Of a stretch of 64,000 bases of DNA, positions 35,387-47,639 are shown piece after piece; position 1 is the first letter of the stretch, and the number at the start of each line of letters is the position of its first letter. The stretch spans positions 1,362,501 to 1,426,500 of the forward strand of contig NZ_CP047289.1 of NCBI RefSeq assembly GCF_018279165.1, given 5' to 3'. Source of the stretch: Falsirhodobacter algicola. Its GTDB lineage: Bacteria > Pseudomonadota > Alphaproteobacteria > Rhodobacterales > Rhodobacteraceae. A model generated the notes under the pieces. That model worked only from the letters and a program-made list of their open reading frames with translations. It was not told the origin of the DNA and made no database searches. Both the position numbers and the translations under genes were made by a program.

Positions 35387-36529
35387 TCAGCTTTTCATCC
35401 CGTCCCAGAAACTCTTCACCTTGGAGAAGAAGCTCTGACCCTCGGGGTTGTTGTCGGTGGAGAGCGTGTCGAACTCGCGCAGGATCTCCTTTTGGCGGGC
35501 GGTGAGGTTGACCGGAGTTTCCACCGCCAGTTCGATCATCATGTCGCCAAGGCCCGCACCGCGCAGCGATGGCATCCCCTTGCCGCGCAGACGCATCTGC
35601 TTGCCCGTCTGGCTGCCTGCAGGCACCTTCACGCGGCTCATCCCGCCATCGATGGTCGGCACCTCCACCTCGCCGCCGAGCGCGGCCGAAGCGATGGATA
35701 CCGGCACCCGGCAATAGAGGTTCACGCCGTCGCGCTGGAAGATCGGATGCTCCCCCACCTCGATGAAGATGTAGAGATCGCCCGACGGCCCGCCGCGCAG
35801 CCCGGCTTCGCCCTCTCCGGCAAGGCGGATACGGGTGCCCGTCTCCACCCCTTTGGGGATGTTGACCGACAGCGAGCGGTCCTTTTCGACCCGGCCGACG
35901 CCTTGGCAGACCTTGCAGGGGTTCTTGATGATCTGGCCAAGGCCGTTGCAGGTCGGGCAGGTCCGCTCCACGGTGAAGAAGCCCTGCTGCGCCCGCACCT
36001 TGCCCATCCCGGCGCAGGTGGGGCAGGTGACGGGCTCTGCGCCGCCCTCCGCCCCGGTGCCGTGGCAGGCGTCGCAGGCGGTGGAACTGGGCACGTTGAT
36101 CGTCTTCTGCGATCCCGCGAACGCCTCTTCAAGAGAGATGCGCAGGTTGTAGCGCAGGTCCGAGCCGCGCTGCACACGGCTGCGCGCCTGACCCCGGCCC
36201 ATGAAATCGCCGAACAGATCCTCGAACACGTCCGAGAAGGCGCTGCCGAAATCGCCCTGCTGGCCATAGCCGCCGCGCTGACCGCCGCCGCCGCCCATGC
36301 CGCCTTCGAAGGCCGCATGGCCGAAGCGGTCATAGGCCGCCTTCTTCTCGGGATCCTTCAGGACGTCATAGGCTTCGTTCACGTCCTTGAACTGGGCCTC
36401 GGCGGTCGGGTTATCGGCGTTGCGGTCGGGGTGAAGCTCTTTCGCCTTGGTGCGATAGGCCTTCTTCAGCTCCTCCGCCGACGCCCCGCGTGCCACGCCG
36501 AGGACATCGTAATAATCACGTTTTGCCAT
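35387..36529 (-). CDS. dnaJ: molecular chaperone DnaJ
   Basis: DnaK co-chaperone, 380 residues. The J domain (1-70) has the HPD motif in [10 protein letters not shown], then a Gly-rich linker (about 78-95, [12 protein letters not shown]). The zinc-finger domain has four CxxCxGxG repeats ([32 protein letters not shown]), and a C-terminal substrate-binding domain follows. All eight zinc-ligand cysteines are seen. GAGGACCCGGA precedes ATG. It lies 69 bases downstream of dnaK with a hairpin between. Confidence 0.97.
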   Translation of the reverse strand: MAKRDYYDVLGVARGASAEELKKAYRTKAKELHPDRNADNPTAEAQFKDVNEAYDVLKDPEKKAAYDRFGHAAFEGGMGGGGGQRGGYGQQGDFGSAFSDVFEDLFGDFMGRGQARSRVQRGSDLRYNLRISLEEAFAGSQKTINVPSSTACDACHGTGAEGGAEPVTCPTCAGMGKVRAQQGFFTVERTCPTCNGLGQIIKNPCKVCQGVGRVEKDRSLSVNIPKGVETGTRIRLAGEGEAGLRGGPSGDLYIFIEVGEHPIFQRDGVNLYCRVPVSIASAALGGEVEVPTIDGGMSRVKVPAGSQTGKQMRLRGKGMPSLRGAGLGDMMIELAVETPVNLTARQKEILREFDTLSTDNNPEGQSFFSKVKSFWDGMKS

Positions 36530-36550
36530 TCCGGGTCCTCTATGAGGCGA

Positions 36551-36572
36551 GGCGGCCCGTTCCCGGACCGCC
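36551..36572 (-). repeat. hairpin in the dnaK-dnaJ spacer
   Basis: On the minus strand GGCGGTCC (36572-36565) pairs with GGGCCGCC (36558-36551, one G-U) over a 6-base loop, between dnaK stop and dnaJ start. No T-tract follows, so it probably modulates the dnaK:dnaJ ratio by RNA processing or partial termination. Confidence 0.45.
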
Positions 36573-36598
36573 CCTTCCTTTCAACCGATCCCGGGGGA

Positions 36599-38503
<1,905 letters not shown>

Positions 38504-38615
38504 ATTCATGCACCTCTACTTGCGGCGATATTTTAGGTCCAGGCCCGTACTGGCTCCTGGCCCCGATCCCAGATGCGGCCGACCGGGGCGGCCGCCCCAC
38601 CCGGCTACGCCAGCG

Positions 38616-38645
38616 TATATAAGGAGGGCGTTTTGGGGCTGCAAG
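38616..38645 (-). promoter_or_regulatory. RpoH-like heat-shock promoter of dnaK
   Basis: On the minus strand CTTGCA (38645-38640) and CCTTATATA (the TATATA at 38621-38616) are separated by 18 bases. CTTG and C-TAT elements match the alphaproteobacterial sigma-32 pattern. It lies about 110 bases upstream of the dnaK start; no CIRCE inverted repeat is visible, so RpoH control is the likelier mode. Confidence 0.5.
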
Positions 38646-38663
38646 CGTCACGCCCCTGTGAAG

Positions 38664-39641
38664 TTACGGGAATATCGTGCGCCAAGCGTCCATCGCGGCC
38701 AGAAGCGCCCGGCTGATGCCGGGTTCGGACAGCGCATGGCCAGCCATCGGAATGACGTGCAGATCGGCGCTGTCCCAGCCCGCAGCCAGCCTATGTGCGG
38801 CCTGCGGGGGGCAGATCATGTCCAAACGCCCCTGCACGATGACCGCCGGCAGATGTTCGATCACGCGGCGGTTGCGCAGAATCCAGTCATCGCAATCCAT
38901 GAAACAGCGATGCGTGAAATAATGATTTTCCAGACGGGCGAATGTGCGGGCATAGTCCGAAGGCGCCTCTCCCGGGATGCCTTCGTGATGCACGCTGGCA
39001 AGCGCGTTTTCCCAATTGGCCCAGATGCGCCCGGCGCGAGCCTCTTCCATCCGGTCGCCGCTGAAGAGGCGGCGGTGATAGGCGGCGATGGCGTCGCCCC
39101 GCTCCGCCTCGGCCAGCGGCGCAAGGAACCGCGCCCACATCTCGGGGAAGAAGCGCCCCGCGCCGCCACCATAGAACCAATCCAGTTCCCCCTGCGTGCC
39201 GAGGAACACGCCCCGCAGCACCAGCCCCCGCACCCGTTCGGGATGGGTGATGGCGTAGATCAGCGCGAGGGTGGAGCCCCAGCTGCCACCAAAGAGGATG
39301 AAGCGGTCGATCCCCAGCCGGTCGCGGATGCGCTCGATATCGGCGATCAGATGCCATGTGGTGTTCGCCTCGACCGAGCCGCTGGGCCGCGAACGCCCGC
39401 AGCCGCGCTGATCGAACATCACCGTGCGGTAATGGGCCGGATCGAAGAAGCGGCGCATCATGGGCGAACAGCCGCCCCCCGGCCCGCCATGCAGCACCAG
39501 AACGGGCACGCCTTCGTGGTGGCCCGACTGCTCGACATAGACGCGGTGGCCCTCGCCCACCTCCATCATACGCTGATCGAAGGGTTCGATCGGCGGATAG
39601 AGGGAACCATTCTCGCGCTTTTGGCCTGACCTGTGATCCAT
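38664..39641 (-). CDS. pip: proline iminopeptidase (prolyl aminopeptidase)
   Basis: Alpha/beta hydrolase removing N-terminal proline, 325 residues. Seen: oxyanion-hole HGGPGGGCSPMMRRFFDP, FDQRGCGRSRPSG, nucleophile elbow GGSWGST (catalytic Ser), and late catalytic Asp/His around GRLDMICPP and AGHALS. These and the length match the bacterial PIP family (MEROPS S33). ATG 39641 is selected because the 16 additional upstream residues are unconserved. It diverges from ubiG with 59 bases between starts. Cytoplasmic; no signal peptide. Confidence 0.93.
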   Translation of the reverse strand: MDHRSGQKRENGSLYPPIEPFDQRMMEVGEGHRVYVEQSGHHEGVPVLVLHGGPGGGCSPMMRRFFDPAHYRTVMFDQRGCGRSRPSGSVEANTTWHLIADIERIRDRLGIDRFILFGGSWGSTLALIYAITHPERVRGLVLRGVFLGTQGELDWFYGGGAGRFFPEMWARFLAPLAEAERGDAIAAYHRRLFSGDRMEEARAGRIWANWENALASVHHEGIPGEAPSDYARTFARLENHYFTHRCFMDCDDWILRNRRVIEHLPAVIVQGRLDMICPPQAAHRLAAGWDSADLHVIPMAGHALSEPGISRALLAAMDAWRTIFP

Positions 39642-39700
39642 GATCCGCCTATATAACCGCGAAAGCCGCGATGTCGCGCCAAAAAGCACAGGAGTCTGCC

Positions 39701-40435
39701 ATGACCAGCACCATCGACGCGGCCGAGGTCGCCAAGTTCGAAGCCATGGCCGCCGAATGGTGGGACGTGAACGGCAAGTTCAAGCCGCTGCACCAGATGA
39801 ACCCCTGCCGCCTCGATTACATCACCGGGCAGATCGCGATGGAATTCGGGCGCGACCTGCAGGGCGCCGCCCCGTTCGAAGGGCTGCGCATCCTCGATAT
39901 CGGTTGCGGCGGCGGCCTTCTGGCCGAACCGATGGCCCGGCTGGGCGCCACGGTGGTCGGCGCCGACGCGGCCGAGCGCAACATCCCCGTCGCCCGCATC
40001 CATGCCGAACAGTCCGGCCTCGAGATCGACTACCGCCACACCACCGCCGAGGCGCTGGCCGCCAAGGGCGAGCAATTCGACGTCGTCCTGAACATGGAAG
40101 TGGTGGAGCATGTCGCCGATCCCGCCGCCTATCTGCGGGCCTGCCACGATCTTCTGCGTCCGGGCGGGCTGATGGTCTGCTCCACCCTGAACCGGAACGC
40201 CAAAAGCTTTGCCATGGCGATCGTGGGGGCGGAATGGGTGATGCGCTGGCTGCCCAAGGGCACGCATGACTGGAACAAGTTCATCACGCCGGACGAACTC
40301 TTCGACCTGCTGCGGACGGCGGGCCTCGATCCGGTGGACCGCAAGGGCATGGTGTTCAACCCGCTCGGCTGGTCATGGAGCCTGTCGTCGCGCGATCTGA
40401 CGGTGAACTACGTCACCGCCAGCATCCGCCGCTAG
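39701..40435 (+). CDS. ubiG: bifunctional ubiquinone O-methyltransferase UbiG
   Basis: SAM-dependent O-methylation steps of ubiquinone biosynthesis, 244 residues. Family-specific N-terminus [33 protein letters not shown] site [30 protein letters not shown] and [21 protein letters not shown] precedes ATG 39701. Its stop TAG overlaps the convergent xylB stop in the tetranucleotide CTAG. No other ubi gene is nearby. Confidence 0.97.
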   Translation: MTSTIDAAEVAKFEAMAAEWWDVNGKFKPLHQMNPCRLDYITGQIAMEFGRDLQGAAPFEGLRILDIGCGGGLLAEPMARLGATVVGADAAERNIPVARIHAEQSGLEIDYRHTTAEALAAKGEQFDVVLNMEVVEHVADPAAYLRACHDLLRPGGLMVCSTLNRNAKSFAMAIVGAEWVMRWLPKGTHDWNKFITPDELFDLLRTAGLDPVDRKGMVFNPLGWSWSLSSRDLTVNYVTASIRR

Positions 40436-41874
40436 ATCCCCTTCAATGCCCGCACCGCGTCGCGCGCGGCGCGGTGGCGGGCATGACCTTCGGCGAAGGC
40501 CGCCGCCAGCGCCGCGTCGGGGGCGATTTGCCGGGCAAGGGGCGGCGGGGTCAGCACCTCGGTCCCCGCGCCGGTCGCGGCCATCAGCGCCAGCCGCGCC
40601 GCCCCGAAGGCCCCGCCGAAATCCCCCGCCGCCGGCACGCCCACCGGCACGTCCAGCGCCGTCGCGATCGCCGCCAGCCAATACTCCGACCGCGATCCTC
40701 CGCCCACGGCGATCAAGCTGCGCAGTTCCGTGCCGGTCGATGCCAGCGCATCGCGGCAATCGCGCAGCGCAAAGGCCACCCCTTCCAGCACCGCACGGGT
40801 GCCGGCGGCGGTATCCGTCGCATGCTCCAGCCCAAGGAACGCGCCGCGCAGCGCCGCATCGTTCAGCGGCGTCCGCTCCCCCCCCAGATAGGGCAGGAAC
40901 AGCGGCCGCCCCGGCGCCTGCAGGGGGCCAAGGCCCTTGGTCAGCTCCGCCGCGCCCTGCCCCACCATCCGCGCATACCAGTTCAGCGAATCCGTCGCCG
41001 ACAGGATCACGCCCATCTGGTGCCACGCACCCGGCAGCGCATGGCAGAAGCTGTGCACCGCGCTGGCGGCATCGGGACTGTAGCCTTCGGTCGCGGCAAA
41101 GAGCACGCCCGAAGTACCGAGCGAGACGAACCCCTCGCCCGGACGCACCGCGCCCACCCCCACCGCCGAGGCCGCGTTGTCGCCGCCGCCCCCCGCCACC
41201 ACGACCGACGGCGGCAGCCCCCAGCGCGCGGCAAGCTCGGCCCGCAGATGGCCCGACACCTCGGAGCCTTCGACCAGCCGGGGCATATGCTCGCGCCCCA
41301 GATCGGTCGCGGCCAGCAGCGCATCCGACCAGTCGCGCGCCCCGGTATCGAGCCATGAGGTGCCCGCGCTGTCGGACATGTCGCCCACATGCTCCCCCGT
41401 CAGCCACAGGCGCAGGTAATCCTTGGGCAGCAGCACCTTCGCCACGCGGGCCCGCAGCGCCGGTTCGTGCCGGGCCATCCACATCAGCTTCGGCGCGGTG
41501 AACCCGGCAAAGACGATGTTGCCGCTGATCGTCCGAAAGCGCGGATCGGCGTCGAGGGCGGCGGCCTCGGCATGGGCGCGGGTGTCGTTCCACAGGATCG
41601 CCGGGCGCAGCACCGCATCGGCGGCATCGAGGACCACGGCCCCATGCTGCTGCCCCGACAGGCCGATGCCCTTCACCGCCGACAGGTCCGATCCGGCCAG
41701 AACGCTCAGCACCGCTTCGCAGGCCGCGATCCAGTCGGCGGGATTCTGCTCGGACCAGCCGGGATGGGGGCGGCTCACCTCGAGGGGGGCCACAGCCTCC
41801 GCCACGACGTGCTGCGCCTCGTCGATCAGCACGCCCTTCAGGCCCGAAGTGCCCAGATCCAATCCGATATACAT
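40432..41874 (-). CDS. xylB: xylulokinase
   Basis: FGGY-family kinase phosphorylating D-xylulose to xylulose 5-phosphate, 480 residues. N-terminal phosphate loop [28 protein letters not shown] (xylulokinase-specific QH-A region), [33 protein letters not shown], and [10 protein letters not shown] in the C-terminal ATP site. Length and motifs match XylB rather than glycerol kinase. GGCAGGGGGAAG precedes the ATG. No xylose isomerase or sugar transporter is adjacent, so it may belong to a scattered pentose/polyol pathway. Confidence 0.9.
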   Translation of the reverse strand: MYIGLDLGTSGLKGVLIDEAQHVVAEAVAPLEVSRPHPGWSEQNPADWIAACEAVLSVLAGSDLSAVKGIGLSGQQHGAVVLDAADAVLRPAILWNDTRAHAEAAALDADPRFRTISGNIVFAGFTAPKLMWMARHEPALRARVAKVLLPKDYLRLWLTGEHVGDMSDSAGTSWLDTGARDWSDALLAATDLGREHMPRLVEGSEVSGHLRAELAARWGLPPSVVVAGGGGDNAASAVGVGAVRPGEGFVSLGTSGVLFAATEGYSPDAASAVHSFCHALPGAWHQMGVILSATDSLNWYARMVGQGAAELTKGLGPLQAPGRPLFLPYLGGERTPLNDAALRGAFLGLEHATDTAAGTRAVLEGVAFALRDCRDALASTGTELRSLIAVGGGSRSEYWLAAIATALDVPVGVPAAGDFGGAFGAARLALMAATGAGTEVLTPPPLARQIAPDAALAAAFAEGHARHRAARDAVRALKGI

Positions 41875-41991
41875 CGCTTCCCCCTGCCGTTCCGGCCCCC
41901 TTTATCACGATCCGCCCATTCCTTGCCAATCCTGCGAAGCATTCGTTGTCGACCTGCGGGCAAGCTGCGATACTTTCCCAAACAAAGAAGC

Positions 41992-43800
41992 ATGGGGACG
42001 AAGGTGGCAGGAATACGGATGCTGACGCTGGCTGCGGCCTTGGGCGTCACGACGGGCGGTACGGCGCAGGCGCTGGATCAGGTGGTGTTTCAGGTTACCG
42101 GCAATGACGACGACATCACCGAGACGCTGCGCAATGCGTCGCTGACCGCCGAGGTGGCCGAAGACCCGGACCGCACCGACGAGCTGTTCGGGGCCGCGCA
42201 GGCCGATTATGGCCGTCTTGTCGGGGCGCTGTACGCCATCGGGCGTTATTCCCCCGTGATCCACATCACGATCGACGGGCGCGAGGCGGCGTCGATCGCG
42301 CCGCTCTATGCCCCCGCTGCGGACACCATCCGCGAGATCCGCATCACCGTCGATCCGGGGCCTGAGTTCCGCTTTTCCCGCGCCGTGGTCACCCCCTATG
42401 TGGAGGGGACGGAGTTCCCCGACGGCTTTGCCGAGGGCGAGGTCGCCGAATCGGGTCTCATCTCGGACGCGGTGAAGGCCGGGCTGGAGAAGTGGCGCGA
42501 CATCGGCCACGCAAAGGCGGATGTCGCCGAAGAGCGGATCATCGCCGATCACCGCGCCGACACCCTTCTGGCCGAAGTCGCCCTGACCCCCGGCCCCCGC
42601 CTGCGCTTCGGGCCGATGACCGTGCAAGGTCAGCGCAAGATGAGCGCGCGGCGCATCGAAAAGATCGCGGGCCTGCCCGAGGGGGAGACCTATTCCCCCG
42701 AAGAGCTTCAGACCGCCGCCAACCGCCTGCGCCGCACGGGCATCTTCTCTTCGGTGACGATGACGGAAGGGGAGGTCGCCGCGCCCGACCTGCTGCCCAT
42801 CACCACCACCGTGGTGGAGCAGCTTCCCCGCCGCTACAGCATCGGGGCGGAGATTTCCTCTTCCGAAGGGGCGTCGCTGACCAGCTACTGGCTACATCGC
42901 AACCTGCTGGGCGGGGGCGAGCGGCTGCGCGTCGATGGCGCGGTCGAAAACATCGGGGCGCAGAACTCCGGCATGGACTATTCGCTCGGCGTGACGCTGG
43001 AACGTCCGGCGACCATCACCGCCGACACCACCGCCGCCGTGAATGCCGGGATCGAGCATCTCGACGAGGAGGATTACACCTCCGACGGGTTCGACATCGG
43101 CATCAGCTTCACGCAGATCATCTCCGAGGATCTGACCGCCAGCCTCGGGCTGACCTATGCGCAGTCGGATGTGGAGGATGACCTCGGCGATTACACCTAC
43201 AAGACGCTGTCGCTGCCGCTCGGCGTGACATGGGACACGCGCGACAACGAGTTGGACGCGACCGAAGGGTTCTATCTGGCCGCCGTCGGCACGCCCTTCG
43301 CCGGGGCGGCCGATACGGATTCGGGCTTTCGTGCGACGCTGGACGGGCGCGGCTACTATTCCTTCGGCGAGCCGCGGCGGCTGACGCTGGCGGGCCGGAT
43401 GCAGGCCGGGCGCGTCTGGGGGCCGGACCTCTTGGGCACGCCGCGCGACTTCCTGTTCTATTCGGGCGGAGGCGGCACCGTGCGGGGCCAGCCCTACCAG
43501 TCGCTCGGCGTCTATCCCAGCGATGACGACGACGATTACAAGATCGGCGGCTCGTCCTTCCTTGCCGCCTCGGTGGAGGCGCGGGTGATGGTGACCGACA
43601 ATATCGGCCTCGTCGGCTTCTTCGATGCCGGGCGGATCGGCACCGACGGCTTCTCGGATATGGACGAACAATCGGGCGCGGGCTTCGGTCTGCGCTACAA
43701 CACCGGGGTGGGGCCGATCCGGCTCGACATCGCCTCGCCCGTGTCGGGCGATACGGGCGAAGGCGTGCAGATCTACGTGGGAATTGGGCAGGCGTTCTGA
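41992..43800 (+). CDS. tamA: outer-membrane translocation/assembly protein TamA (Omp85 family)
   Basis: Outer-membrane component of the TamAB system, 602 residues. A signal peptide (LTLAAALGVTTGGTAQA, cleavage near residue 27) precedes POTRA-type modules (for example FGPMTVQGQRKMSARRIEKIAGLPEGETYSPEELQTAANRLRRTGIFSSV) and a C-terminal Omp85 barrel with GGGGTVRGQPYQSLG (the conserved VRGY-like L6 loop) and a final aromatic F. ATG 41992 gives a positively charged N-region; ATG 42019 is an alternative with a better-spaced AGGA. Its stop overlaps the tamB start (TGATG). A single-frame upstream extension is a shadow of xylB. Confidence 0.92.
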   Translation: MGTKVAGIRMLTLAAALGVTTGGTAQALDQVVFQVTGNDDDITETLRNASLTAEVAEDPDRTDELFGAAQADYGRLVGALYAIGRYSPVIHITIDGREAASIAPLYAPAADTIREIRITVDPGPEFRFSRAVVTPYVEGTEFPDGFAEGEVAESGLISDAVKAGLEKWRDIGHAKADVAEERIIADHRADTLLAEVALTPGPRLRFGPMTVQGQRKMSARRIEKIAGLPEGETYSPEELQTAANRLRRTGIFSSVTMTEGEVAAPDLLPITTTVVEQLPRRYSIGAEISSSEGASLTSYWLHRNLLGGGERLRVDGAVENIGAQNSGMDYSLGVTLERPATITADTTAAVNAGIEHLDEEDYTSDGFDIGISFTQIISEDLTASLGLTYAQSDVEDDLGDYTYKTLSLPLGVTWDTRDNELDATEGFYLAAVGTPFAGAADTDSGFRATLDGRGYYSFGEPRRLTLAGRMQAGRVWGPDLLGTPRDFLFYSGGGGTVRGQPYQSLGVYPSDDDDDYKIGGSSFLAASVEARVMVTDNIGLVGFFDAGRIGTDGFSDMDEQSGAGFGLRYNTGVGPIRLDIASPVSGDTGEGVQIYVGIGQAF

Positions 43801-46800
43801 TGCGGAAATTATTCATCCTCCTCCTCGCCTTCCTGCCCTTCGCGGCGCTGGCCCAAGATCAGGGCGGCGATGCCGATCGCGGCTGGCTCGAGGGTATAAT
43901 CGAGGACAAGCTCTCCTCCGCCGGGCGGCAGGTGAACATCGTCGGCTTCGAAGGGGCGCTGTCCTCCCGCGCCACGCTGCAGGAATTGACCATCGCCGAC
44001 GATGACGGCGTCTGGCTGACGCTGCGCGACGTGGTGCTGGACTGGAGCCGTTCGGCCCTGCTGCGCGGCCGGGTGGAGGTGTCCGAACTCTCCGCCGCAG
44101 AGATCATCGTCGCCCGCGCCCCCCTGCCCGCCGAAGGGCTGGAGGCCGCCCCCTCGCCCGAGGCGTCGCCCTTCCAGCTTCCCGATCTGCCGGTGTCGAT
44201 CAATATCGGCCGCATCGCGGTGGACCGGCTGGAACTCGGCGCGCCGCTGCTGGGCGAAGAGGTGACGGCCACCGGCCAAGGCGTGCTGGTCCTGAACGGC
44301 GGCGAGGGCGGCATCACGCTGAACGCCCGCCGCACCGATGGCGGGCCGGCGCTGAGCCTCGCGCTCGATGCGAGCTTTGCCAACGAGCAGCGCCAACTGG
44401 TCGTCGATCTGTCGCTGTCCGAAGCCGCGAACGGTCTGGTCACGCGCAAGCTGGGCCTGCCCGGTGCGCCGTCGGTCGATCTGACGGTGAAGGGGTCGGC
44501 CCCGCTGGACGATTACACCGCCGATGTCACGCTGGCGACGGACGGGCAGCCGCGCATCGCGGGGCAGGTCTCGGTACAGGCCCCGGCCAGCGGGCCGCTC
44601 GGCTTTGCCGCCGACCTTTCGGGCGATGCCGCGCCGCTGTTCCTGCCCGATTATGCCGAGTTCTTCGGCAACGATCTGGCGCTGAAGGTGCAGGGCAGCA
44701 AGGATGCCGATGGCGTGCTGGAGATCCCGACCCTGTCGCTGATCGCCCAGCAGCTGCAACTGAACGGCGCCGTGACGATCGGCAATGACGGCCTGCCCAA
44801 GCTGGTGGACCTGACGGGGCGCATCGCCTCGGATGATGGGGATCCGGTGCTGCTGCCGCTGTCCACCGATCAGGAAACGCGGGTGAAGACACTCGATCTC
44901 GATGTGCAGTTCGATGCCGACCGGTCCGAGGATTGGACGGCGGCCATCACCCTCGAAGGGCTGGACCGCGCCGATTTCGACGCAGACCGTCTGGCGCTGA
45001 ACGGCACGGGGCGGATCGTGCCCGGCGCGGCCGCGGAGGTGACGGCCGATCTGACGCTGGCGGCGCAGGGCCTGTCGGCCGCCGATCCGGGGCTGAACGC
45101 CGCCCTCGGCTCGCAGGTCGATGGCGCGATGCAGATCGACTGGATCCAAGGCGAGGACGGGCTGAAGATCCCGTCCCTGACGCTGAACGGCGCCGATTAC
45201 GGCCTCGATGCCAATGCGGTGATCCAAGGGCTGTCCACCGGCATGACCATCACCGGCGATGCGGCGGCCCGCCTTGCGGACCTGTCGCGCTTTGCCGAGA
45301 TCGCGGGTCGTCCGCTGGCCGGTCAGGCCGAAGCGAAGGTTTCGGGCCGCTACACGGTGCTGGAGGGCGGGTTCGATGTCGTGGCCGATGTGGCCGGGAC
45401 CGACCTTGCCACCGGCATCCCGCAGGTGGACGGGCTTCTGGCCGGGCAATCCACGATCGCCCTGTCGGCGCTGCGCGATACCCAAGGCACCCGCATCCGC
45501 GAATTCAAGGTGGATGCGCAGGATCTGTCGGCGACGGCGCAGGGGCTCATCTCCTCCACCGGCAGCGATCTGACGGCGAATGTCACCGCAAGCGATCTGC
45601 GCGTGCTCGGCCCGCAATATGGCGGCAGCGCCACGGCGGACCTGACCTTCACCGGCACGACGGATGCCGGCGATCTGCGTCTGAACGCGGACGGCACCGA
45701 CATCCGCACCGGCATCGCCGAGGTGGACGGCCTTCTGGCGGGCGCCTCCACCATCCGGCTGGATGCCGCGCTTCAGGACGGGGCCGCCGTCATCCAGCAG
45801 GCAGAGGTGAATGCCCGCGCCCTCGCCCTGACCGCCGAAGGGCGGCTGGCGCAAGACGGCAGCGATGTGAAGGCGCAGCTGAACCTGTCGGACCTGTCGG
45901 TGATCGGACGGCAATATGCCGGCACGGTGAACACCGCGCTGGCCTTCACCGGCACCCCGGAAAACGGGCGGATCACGCTCGACGGTACGGCCCGCAACAT
46001 CAAGGTGGCGCAGGATCAGGCCGACCGGCTGCTGCGCGGGGATTCCACGATCTCCGCCGCCGTCGCGCTGACCGATGGCCGCGTCGTGGTGGAGCGGGCG
46101 CAGGTCCGCAACCCGCAGGTGACGCTCGATGCGAACGGCACCCCGATCGACGGGGGCCAGCGCCTCGATCTGACGGCGCGGCTTGCCAATCTAGGAATCC
46201 TGCTGCCGCAGTTCCCCGGCGCCGTCAGCCTGTCGGGTACGGTGGCGCAGCGCGCGCAGGGCTATGATCTCGATCTGCGCGCTCAGGGGCCGGGCGGCAT
46301 CGACGCGCGCGCCAATGGCAGCGTCGGCGCGGCCTTCGATCAGGCGAACCTGACGCTGACGGGGTCGGCGCAGGCGGCGCTGGCCAATGTGTTCCTGTCG
46401 CCGCGCAACGTGGCGGGGCCGGTGCGCTTCGATCTGCGGGTGAACGGCCCGCTGGCGCTGCAATCGGTCAGCGGGACGATCAGCACCCAAGGCACCCGCT
46501 TCGCCGATCCCGAGCTTGGCCTTGCGCTGAACGCGATCGACGCGCGCGTCACCCTGAACGGTCAGGTCGCCAGCATCACCGCCAGCGCCGCACCCGAGGA
46601 CGGGGGCCGCATCCGCGCCAGCGGCACGATCGGCCTTGCCGATCCCTACAACGCCGATCTGACCGTGGATCTGAGCCGTGCGGTCATCACCGATCCTTCG
46701 CTGTATCAAGTGACGGCGGGCGGGCAGGTGCGCCTGCAAGGCCCGCTGGCGGGCAATGGGCGCATCAGCGGCCGCATCACCCTCGAGGAGGTGAACATCC

Positions 46801-47639
46801 AAGTGCCCTCGGGCGGGCTTGGGACGGCGGGCACGCTGCCCGGCCTTCAGCATGTGAACGAGCCGGGCGATGTCCGCGCCACCCGCCGCCGCGCGCAACT
46901 CGATGACGAGGAGGAGTCGAGCGGCGGCAGCAGCGGTGGCGGTCTTGGGATCGACCTCACGATCTCGGCCCCGGACCGGATCTTCGTGCGCGGGCGCGGC
47001 CTCGATGCCGAGCTTGGGGGCGAATTGCGGCTGACGGGCACCACCTCCAACATCGTGCCGATCGGGGCGTTCGAACTGGTCCGTGGGCGGCTCGACATCC
47101 TCGGCCGCAGGTTGGAGTTGAGCGATGCGACCCTGTCGCTGGAGGGGGACTTCATCCCGCAGCTCTATGTTCGCGCCTCGAGCGAGAATAACGGCGTCAC
47201 GAGCTATGTCAGCATCGTCGGCCCGGCGGACGATCCGGAAGTGACCTTCAGCTCCGACCCCGACCTGCCGCAGGAGGAGGTTCTGGCGCAACTGCTCTTC
47301 GGGCGCGATCTGTCGTCCATCTCGCCGCTGCAGGCGGCACAGCTGGCCAATGCGGTCGCCACGTTGGCGGGGCGCGGCGGTCAGGGCATCGTAGGAAACC
47401 TACGGCAGAACTTCGGCCTCGACGATCTGGATGTAACGACCAACGATACCGGCGGCGCCGGCGTCCGGGCCGGCAAGTACATCTCGGAGAACGCCTATAC
47501 CGCGGTGGAAGTGGACAGTCAGGGCCAGAGCGAGATCAGCCTGAACCTCGACATCTCCGACAGCCTGACCGTGCGCGGATCGACCGGCACCGCCGAAGGC
47601 AGCACCGGGATCGGCATCTTCTGGGAACGCGATTATTGA
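43800..47639 (+). CDS. tamB: translocation/assembly module protein TamB
   Basis: A 1279-residue AsmA/TamB-type lipid-transport or OMP-assembly protein. An N-terminal signal/anchor (LFILLLAFLPFAALAQ) precedes a long repetitive beta-helical groove, and the C-terminal TamB (DUF490) domain contains IDLTISAPDRIFVRGRGLDAELGGELRLTGTTSNIVPIGAFELVRGRL and YVSIVGPADDPEVTFSSDPDLPQEEVLAQLLFGRD. The protein ends WERDY. The middle contains near-copies of a ~98-residue unit (annotated separately). Overlaps tamA by one base and the convergent BrkB gene by 7. Confidence 0.94.
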   Translation: MRKLFILLLAFLPFAALAQDQGGDADRGWLEGIIEDKLSSAGRQVNIVGFEGALSSRATLQELTIADDDGVWLTLRDVVLDWSRSALLRGRVEVSELSAAEIIVARAPLPAEGLEAAPSPEASPFQLPDLPVSINIGRIAVDRLELGAPLLGEEVTATGQGVLVLNGGEGGITLNARRTDGGPALSLALDASFANEQRQLVVDLSLSEAANGLVTRKLGLPGAPSVDLTVKGSAPLDDYTADVTLATDGQPRIAGQVSVQAPASGPLGFAADLSGDAAPLFLPDYAEFFGNDLALKVQGSKDADGVLEIPTLSLIAQQLQLNGAVTIGNDGLPKLVDLTGRIASDDGDPVLLPLSTDQETRVKTLDLDVQFDADRSEDWTAAITLEGLDRADFDADRLALNGTGRIVPGAAAEVTADLTLAAQGLSAADPGLNAALGSQVDGAMQIDWIQGEDGLKIPSLTLNGADYGLDANAVIQGLSTGMTITGDAAARLADLSRFAEIAGRPLAGQAEAKVSGRYTVLEGGFDVVADVAGTDLATGIPQVDGLLAGQSTIALSALRDTQGTRIREFKVDAQDLSATAQGLISSTGSDLTANVTASDLRVLGPQYGGSATADLTFTGTTDAGDLRLNADGTDIRTGIAEVDGLLAGASTIRLDAALQDGAAVIQQAEVNARALALTAEGRLAQDGSDVKAQLNLSDLSVIGRQYAGTVNTALAFTGTPENGRITLDGTARNIKVAQDQADRLLRGDSTISAAVALTDGRVVVERAQVRNPQVTLDANGTPIDGGQRLDLTARLANLGILLPQFPGAVSLSGTVAQRAQGYDLDLRAQGPGGIDARANGSVGAAFDQANLTLTGSAQAALANVFLSPRNVAGPVRFDLRVNGPLALQSVSGTISTQGTRFADPELGLALNAIDARVTLNGQVASITASAAPEDGGRIRASGTIGLADPYNADLTVDLSRAVITDPSLYQVTAGGQVRLQGPLAGNGRISGRITLEEVNIQVPSGGLGTAGTLPGLQHVNEPGDVRATRRRAQLDDEEESSGGSSGGGLGIDLTISAPDRIFVRGRGLDAELGGELRLTGTTSNIVPIGAFELVRGRLDILGRRLELSDATLSLEGDFIPQLYVRASSENNGVTSYVSIVGPADDPEVTFSSDPDLPQEEVLAQLLFGRDLSSISPLQAAQLANAVATLAGRGGQGIVGNLRQNFGLDDLDVTTNDTGGAGVRAGKYISENAYTAVEVDSQGQSEISLNLDISDSLTVRGSTGTAEGSTGIGIFWERDY
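45411..46295 (+). repeat. tandem ~98-residue repeats within tamB
   Basis: Three successive units start at residues about 538, 637 and 735. The first two share TGI-x2-VDGLLAG-x-STI, then an A-x-DLSATAQG/ALALTAEG strand, GSDL/GSDV, SDLRVLGPQYGGS/SDLSVIGRQYAGT, and a final LTFTGT/LAFTGT. The third is more divergent. Recent internal duplication of the beta groove is the simplest explanation. Confidence 0.75.
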
